Source: Alphaproteobacteria bacterium | GTDB lineage: Bacteria; Pseudomonadota; Alphaproteobacteria; Rickettsiales; SXRF01 | Direction of reading: 5' to 3' | NCBI GenBank assembly: GCA_013288305.1 | Contig: JABDCD010000013.1 | Coordinates: 1-33,082 of the forward strand | Length of the DNA: 33,082 nt | Part shown: one piece after another, positions 29,733 to 33,082 of the stretch | How positions within the stretch are numbered: position 1 is the first letter of the stretch | Layout: the number at the start of each line of letters is the position of its first letter | Notes under the pieces: model-generated | The model's database searches: none | What the model was told of the DNA's origin: nothing | The model's input: only the letters and a program-made list of their open reading frames with translations | Program-made: the position numbers and the translations under genes

Positions 29733-31307
29733 ATGATGGGATTGCTCAAAAACACTTCGATCAAGCAGCGGCTGACCTCCATCATCATGTCGATCAGCTT
29801 CATCTCGGTCGTGCTTACGACGCTGGCCATTTCAGTGTTCGGCTATTACAACCTGAAGGACAATATCAAGAGTGATCTCAGCGGCTCGGCGTCGCTGGTC
29901 GGCGACCGCAATGCCGCCGCGCTGAAATTCGATTCCTATGATAACGTCGCCACCAATCTCGGCGTCTTAAGCGTGAAGAAGACCATCGTGCAGGCCTGTC
30001 TGTACGACCATAAATCCCTGGCCGGCGACATCATCGATAAAAATGTCGGGCGTTACGTCCGGGCACAGGAAGATAGCAAAAAAGACGATGCCGGAAAAAA
30101 CGACGCGCCGATCCATGATTGCCCGGCCGACCTGACGGAAAATATGGTCATCGGCAAAAACCGCATCGAATTGATGAAGACCATTTTAGACAGCGAGAAC
30201 CAGCCGATCGGCTCGATTTACATCGAATCGACGCTGGATGAAATCGACCAGTATATTCAGGCGCAAACCACCATCGCCCTTACCGTCGCCGTGTTCGCGC
30301 TGGCCATTTCCTATCTGCTGGCGATCAGCCTGCAAAACGCCATATCGCGGCCGATCCTGAGCCTCGCCGATACGGCGCGCCAGGTTTCCAAGCACAAGGA
30401 TTACAGCATCCGCGCCGCGCCGCTGGGCGATGCCGAGAAGGAAGACCGCAACGAACTGGTCATCCTCACCAATTCCTTCAACGACATGTTGACGGAAATC
30501 GGCGCGCGCAACCAGCAACTCAAGCAGCAGAACGTCGAGCTCGAGAAAGCCAGGGATACCGCCGAAAGCGCCAACCGCGCCAAGTCGCACTTCCTGGCCA
30601 ACATCAGCCATGAGCTGCGCACGCCGCTCAACGCCATCATCGGTTTTTCCTCCATCCTGATGAACCAGCTGTTCGGCACGCTGGGCGACCAGAAATACCT
30701 GGAATATGCCCGCGACATCAACGAATCGGGCACCCACCTGCTCGACATCATCAACGACATCCTCGACCTGTCGAAAGCCGAAGCCGGCAAGCTGGCGCTC
30801 GTCTACGAGGAAGTCCACGTCGGCAAAACCGTCAATAAATGCATCACCATCCTTTCCGAGCGCGCCGCCAAGGGCAAGATCGCCATTAGCACCGACGTCC
30901 CGAAAATGCTGCCGCCGCTGATCGCCGACCGCCTGCGCGTCATCCAGATATTGCTCAATATCCTCTCCAACGCCATCAAGTTCACGCAGGAAGGCGGCAA
31001 AGTCCATATCGCGGCACAGACCAGGGAAAGCGGTGGCGAAATGTCGCATTTCGTTATCACCATCCAGGATAGCGGCATCGGCATGAGCAAGGGCGACATC
31101 GACAAGGCCTTCCAGAGTTTCGGGCAGGTCGATAGCGGCCTCAACCGCAAATACGAGGGCACCGGCCTCGGCCTGCCGCTGACCAAGAAACTGATGGAAC
31201 TGCACCACGGCACCATCGGCATCGACAGCGAACCCGGCAAAGGCACGCTGGTGACACTGACCCTCCCGGCACTGCCGCCGGCGGGGGTTGAGTATAAGGC
31301 AGAATAA
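29733..31307 (+). CDS. Membrane histidine kinase with CHASE8-like periplasmic sensor
   Basis: This sensor kinase has 524 residues. Order: TM1 (about 14-37), a ~140-residue periplasmic domain (38-177) with the CHASE8 pattern SASLVGDRNAAALKF, TM2 (178-200), HAMP (201-255), a coiled coil (256-285), HisKA with H293 in [15 protein letters not shown], and ATPase with ILSNAIKFT, DSGIGM and GTGLGLPLTKKL. No receiver domain is attached. The periplasmic domain type is that of YfiN/TpbB, and the gene just upstream encodes a YfiR-like protein, so the two probably interact in the periplasm. The cognate response regulator is not adjacent. The stop codon is directly followed by a palindromic repeat. Confidence 0.91.
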   Translation: MMGLLKNTSIKQRLTSIIMSISFISVVLTTLAISVFGYYNLKDNIKSDLSGSASLVGDRNAAALKFDSYDNVATNLGVLSVKKTIVQACLYDHKSLAGDIIDKNVGRYVRAQEDSKKDDAGKNDAPIHDCPADLTENMVIGKNRIELMKTILDSENQPIGSIYIESTLDEIDQYIQAQTTIALTVAVFALAISYLLAISLQNAISRPILSLADTARQVSKHKDYSIRAAPLGDAEKEDRNELVILTNSFNDMLTEIGARNQQLKQQNVELEKARDTAESANRAKSHFLANISHELRTPLNAIIGFSSILMNQLFGTLGDQKYLEYARDINESGTHLLDIINDILDLSKAEAGKLALVYEEVHVGKTVNKCITILSERAAKGKIAISTDVPKMLPPLIADRLRVIQILLNILSNAIKFTQEGGKVHIAAQTRESGGEMSHFVITIQDSGIGMSKGDIDKAFQSFGQVDSGLNRKYEGTGLGLPLTKKLMELHHGTIGIDSEPGKGTLVTLTLPALPPAGVEYKAE

Positions 31308-31397
31308 CCGTCATTGCGAGAAGCCGTAGGCGACGAAGCAATCCAGTCTTGCAGCGTTCTGGATTGCCGCGATCGCTTCGCTCTCTCGCAATGACGG
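31308..31397. repeat. 90-bp palindromic repeat element (GTCATTGCGAG type)
   Basis: CCGTCATTGCGAG (31308-31320) is the exact reverse complement of 31385-31397, a perfect 13-bp stem. An inner stem is GCAATCCAG (31338-31346) with CTGGATTGC (31359-31367). Palindromes with these same words (CGTCATTGCGAG, GAAGCAATCCAG, CTCGCAATGACG) are scattered in many unrelated bacterial genomes as small non-autonomous elements. This one begins at the first base after the kinase stop codon. No transposase is present. Confidence 0.88.
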
Positions 31398-31471
31398 AAT
31401 TCTCCGGCATTTAAATCAAATTTTAACGATTAACCGCTAAGGTAAGGGTAACCCAAACTGCGAGGCCGTTC

Positions 31472-31930
31472 TTGAAACAAATCTACACCGAATCCATCCT
31501 GCTTATCGAGCGCCTACACCGGCGTTTTCTCGACGTGGTGAAAACCGAGCTCGACCGGCTCAAGATCGACGACATCAACAACGTCCAGACGCTGATTCTC
31601 TATAACATCAGCGCCGAGCAGCTGACCATCGGAGAACTCACCAACCGCGGCTATTACCTCGGCTCCAATGTGTCGTACAACGTTAAGAAGCTGGTGGAAA
31701 ACGGCTATTTGATGCAGGAGCGCGCGCCGCACGACAAGCGCTCGACGCGCATCCGCCTGTCGGACAAAGGCCTGCAATTATGCAAGAAAGTCGATGAATT
31801 ATACCAGCGCAACGTCGAGCTGGTGTCGAAGGAAATGGATGCCGCTGCACTCACCACGCTCAACAACACCCTGTCCCAGCTTGAGCGCTTCTGGACCGAT
31901 TATATCAACAATATTTATAAGATTAAATAG
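31472..31930 (+). CDS. ldtR: LdtR-like MarR-family transcriptional regulator
   Basis: This winged-helix regulator has 152 residues. The MarR DNA-binding core is visible (LTIGELTNRGYYLGSNVSYNVKKLVENGYL, then the wing ERAPHDKRSTRIRLSDKG), flanked by dimerisation helices. The RGYYLGSNVSYN..KLVE stretch closely follows LdtR, an alphaproteobacterial regulator of an L,D-transpeptidase gene and of stress tolerance known from Liberibacter and rhizobia. The start is TTG 31472 with GAGG 6 bases upstream. No L,D-transpeptidase gene is adjacent. The promoter region shares a GGTAAGG word with that of the next gene. Confidence 0.84.
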   Translation: MKQIYTESILLIERLHRRFLDVVKTELDRLKIDDINNVQTLILYNISAEQLTIGELTNRGYYLGSNVSYNVKKLVENGYLMQERAPHDKRSTRIRLSDKGLQLCKKVDELYQRNVELVSKEMDAAALTTLNNTLSQLERFWTDYINNIYKIK

Positions 31931-31978
31931 CTTAACTTCTCCCCCGTAGCGGGTAAAGATTCACAAAATCTTCATAAA

Positions 31979-32002
31979 ACCTTGCCCAACTTGTGGTAAG
32001 GT
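31979..32002. promoter_or_regulatory. Inverted repeat upstream of the GNAT-like membrane protein gene
   Basis: ACCTTGCC (31979-31986) faces GGTAAGGT (31995-32002), an 8-bp inverted repeat with one G-T mismatch, 7 bases before the start codon. The word GGTAAGG also occurs at 31441-31447, before the LdtR-like gene. It could be an operator for LdtR or simply part of the ribosome binding region (TAAGG). Confidence 0.35.
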
Positions 32003-32008
32003 ATCCCT

Positions 32009-33061
32009 ATGGACAGATTGCAACCGCCGGAACCGGAAATCGCCGCCGTCGAGACATCCCTCTATAACCGGATGCTCAGGAACGCCTTTGCCGGCTTCAT
32101 GAAGAGTGCTGCCATCGGCGCCGCCATCGGGCTGGTGCTGGGTGGTTTGTTTGCACTGGGCGTCCATGCCAATGTTTTGCCGCACGTGCCCCTTTTAGGC
32201 CAGGCGTCCGATAGCTTGGGCAAAATGCTGCTTTCGGGCGCAGTGCATGGGGCGGCATGGCTGGCCGGGGCGGCCGGAAGTTTCGGTGCCGTCGCCGGTA
32301 TCCAATCGACGCGCGATACGCGCCGCTGGTTTTTACAGCATGAATCGCCCGAACGCACGCAGGAACCGGCAATTGTCCTCCAGCCGCAGATAGCCGTTTC
32401 CGACCGGTTGCCAGTCACTTTTGAGGTGATTGATAAAAACACGCCCGGGTTTCTCGAAAAAATCGGCAAGAAAGAACTGGCCATGCTCGTGCAAATGCTC
32501 GAAGACCTGGAGCATCCCGCTCTCGACCTGACCGCAAAAGCTTACGGCTATAACGGCGGAGAGTGGGATGAGGCGGCGCTGGCGGCCTATAAAAACGGCC
32601 GGCTGCGGGATCGGTTTTCCAATGAAAACTATACGTTCTTTCTATTGCGCGATGCGAAAGGGGAAACGGTGGCGCTGGCGTCGGGAAATGCGCTGGAGGA
32701 TAAATCGCAGCTTCGCATCCTGAATTTTACCCCCGATCGCGGGCACAGGGGCAATGGCTATGACAGGGAGCTGATGAAGCGCATCGCGCATTACGCGGCG
32801 GAACGGGAATTCGAGAAAGTCGTCATGCCGCTTAGCCATCACGCCGTCGCCAAAGGCGATGTCGAATTATACCGGCATATCGCTGAAACGGTGGAACTGG
32901 AAACCGCCGTGCGCCCGCACCCGTGGGATCCAAAAAGCGTCGAGTTCGTCGCCTCACCCAAAAAATTTCTGTCACTGACGCATGGCGATGACGGCATGTT
33001 GCCGTTCGCGCTGGCCAATGCTAGACTTTCCTCCCCTTCAGCTGATATACATACGAGATAA
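32009..33061 (+). CDS. Membrane protein with C-terminal GNAT-like domain, function unknown
   Basis: This protein has 350 residues. The N-terminal third holds two Gly/Ala-rich hydrophobic segments (about 31-52 and 72-98; AAIGAAIGLVLGGLFALGV) that look like a membrane hairpin. The C-terminal part (about 150-300) has the outline of an acetyltransferase fold: FFLLRDAKGETVALASGNAL, LRILNFTPDRGHRGNGYDRELMKRIAHYA (GHRGNG at 245-250 replaces the usual (Q/R)xxGxG/A acetyl-CoA loop), then VELYRHIAETVELE. It follows the LdtR-like gene by 78 bases and may have its own promoter. The acetyltransferase reading is tentative because the first residue of the loop is not Gln or Arg. Confidence 0.7.
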   Translation: MDRLQPPEPEIAAVETSLYNRMLRNAFAGFMKSAAIGAAIGLVLGGLFALGVHANVLPHVPLLGQASDSLGKMLLSGAVHGAAWLAGAAGSFGAVAGIQSTRDTRRWFLQHESPERTQEPAIVLQPQIAVSDRLPVTFEVIDKNTPGFLEKIGKKELAMLVQMLEDLEHPALDLTAKAYGYNGGEWDEAALAAYKNGRLRDRFSNENYTFFLLRDAKGETVALASGNALEDKSQLRILNFTPDRGHRGNGYDRELMKRIAHYAAEREFEKVVMPLSHHAVAKGDVELYRHIAETVELETAVRPHPWDPKSVEFVASPKKFLSLTHGDDGMLPFALANARLSSPSADIHTR

Positions 33062-33082
33062 TCTTCGCCACCGCTTCGTAAT

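Noticed and set aside
30186-31208. A 340-codon minus-strand frame
   Set aside because: It is antisense to the CHASE8 kinase and has no domain features.

Overview
The window is chromosomal DNA of a fairly GC-rich alphaproteobacterium. The best taxonomic markers are a GapR/DUF2312 nucleoid protein, an LdtR-type MarR regulator, a class II DAHP synthase, a system I cytochrome c maturation cluster, and several exact TTAA-N7-TTAA (CtrA-like) boxes in promoters. A VirB8-VirB9 pair and short palindromic elements recall Rickettsiales, Micavibrio-type or other environmental alphaproteobacteria, but the sequence alone does not fix the order. Coding density is very high: many genes abut or overlap, and no gap between called genes exceeds about 210 bases.

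Layout. 1-3024: the C-terminal part of a KdpD potassium-sensing kinase (cut by the window edge), a lone receiver, and a convergent KdpE. 3211-10816: a CsbD-like stress protein, then a two-gene signalling operon on the minus strand. That operon holds a 1918-residue soluble kinase with nine 92-residue double-HAMP repeats, GAF, kinase core and three receivers, followed by a REC-HK-REC hybrid. 10984-14253: a small membrane peptide, a PDZ lipoprotein, two glycosyltransferases (GT4 and a WaaE-like GT2) and gapR. 14484-19287: a PleD/DivK-like receiver, class II DAHP synthase, a 631-residue protein of unknown family and lower GC, and prephenate dehydratase. 19334-19783: csrA with a CtrA-like box, a structured leader and a strong terminator. 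19782-21501: ccmD-ccmG-ccmH-ccmI on the minus strand. 21627-24123: virB8-virB9-gpsA with overlapping reading frames. 24297-27010: a LuxI/FeeM-like acyltransferase convergent with an E1 (ThiF)-nitroreductase fusion. 27212-31307: a TonB-dependent receptor, a YfiR-like periplasmic protein and a CHASE8-type histidine kinase as one apparent operon. 31308-33061: a palindromic repeat, LdtR, and a membrane protein with a GNAT-like C-terminal domain.

How the genes may work together. The window is dominated by signal transduction: four histidine kinases and three stand-alone response regulators. Three loci look most worth follow-up. One is the TonB receptor-YfiR-CHASE8 kinase operon, which resembles the YfiBNR switch but ends in a histidine kinase. 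The second is the acyltransferase plus E1-nitroreductase pair, which may make a small acylated metabolite or signal. The third is the orphan 631-residue protein between aroG and pheA. CtrA-like boxes before a receiver gene, csrA and the TonB receptor operon suggest a link to the cell-cycle regulon, but this is inference from motif matches only.
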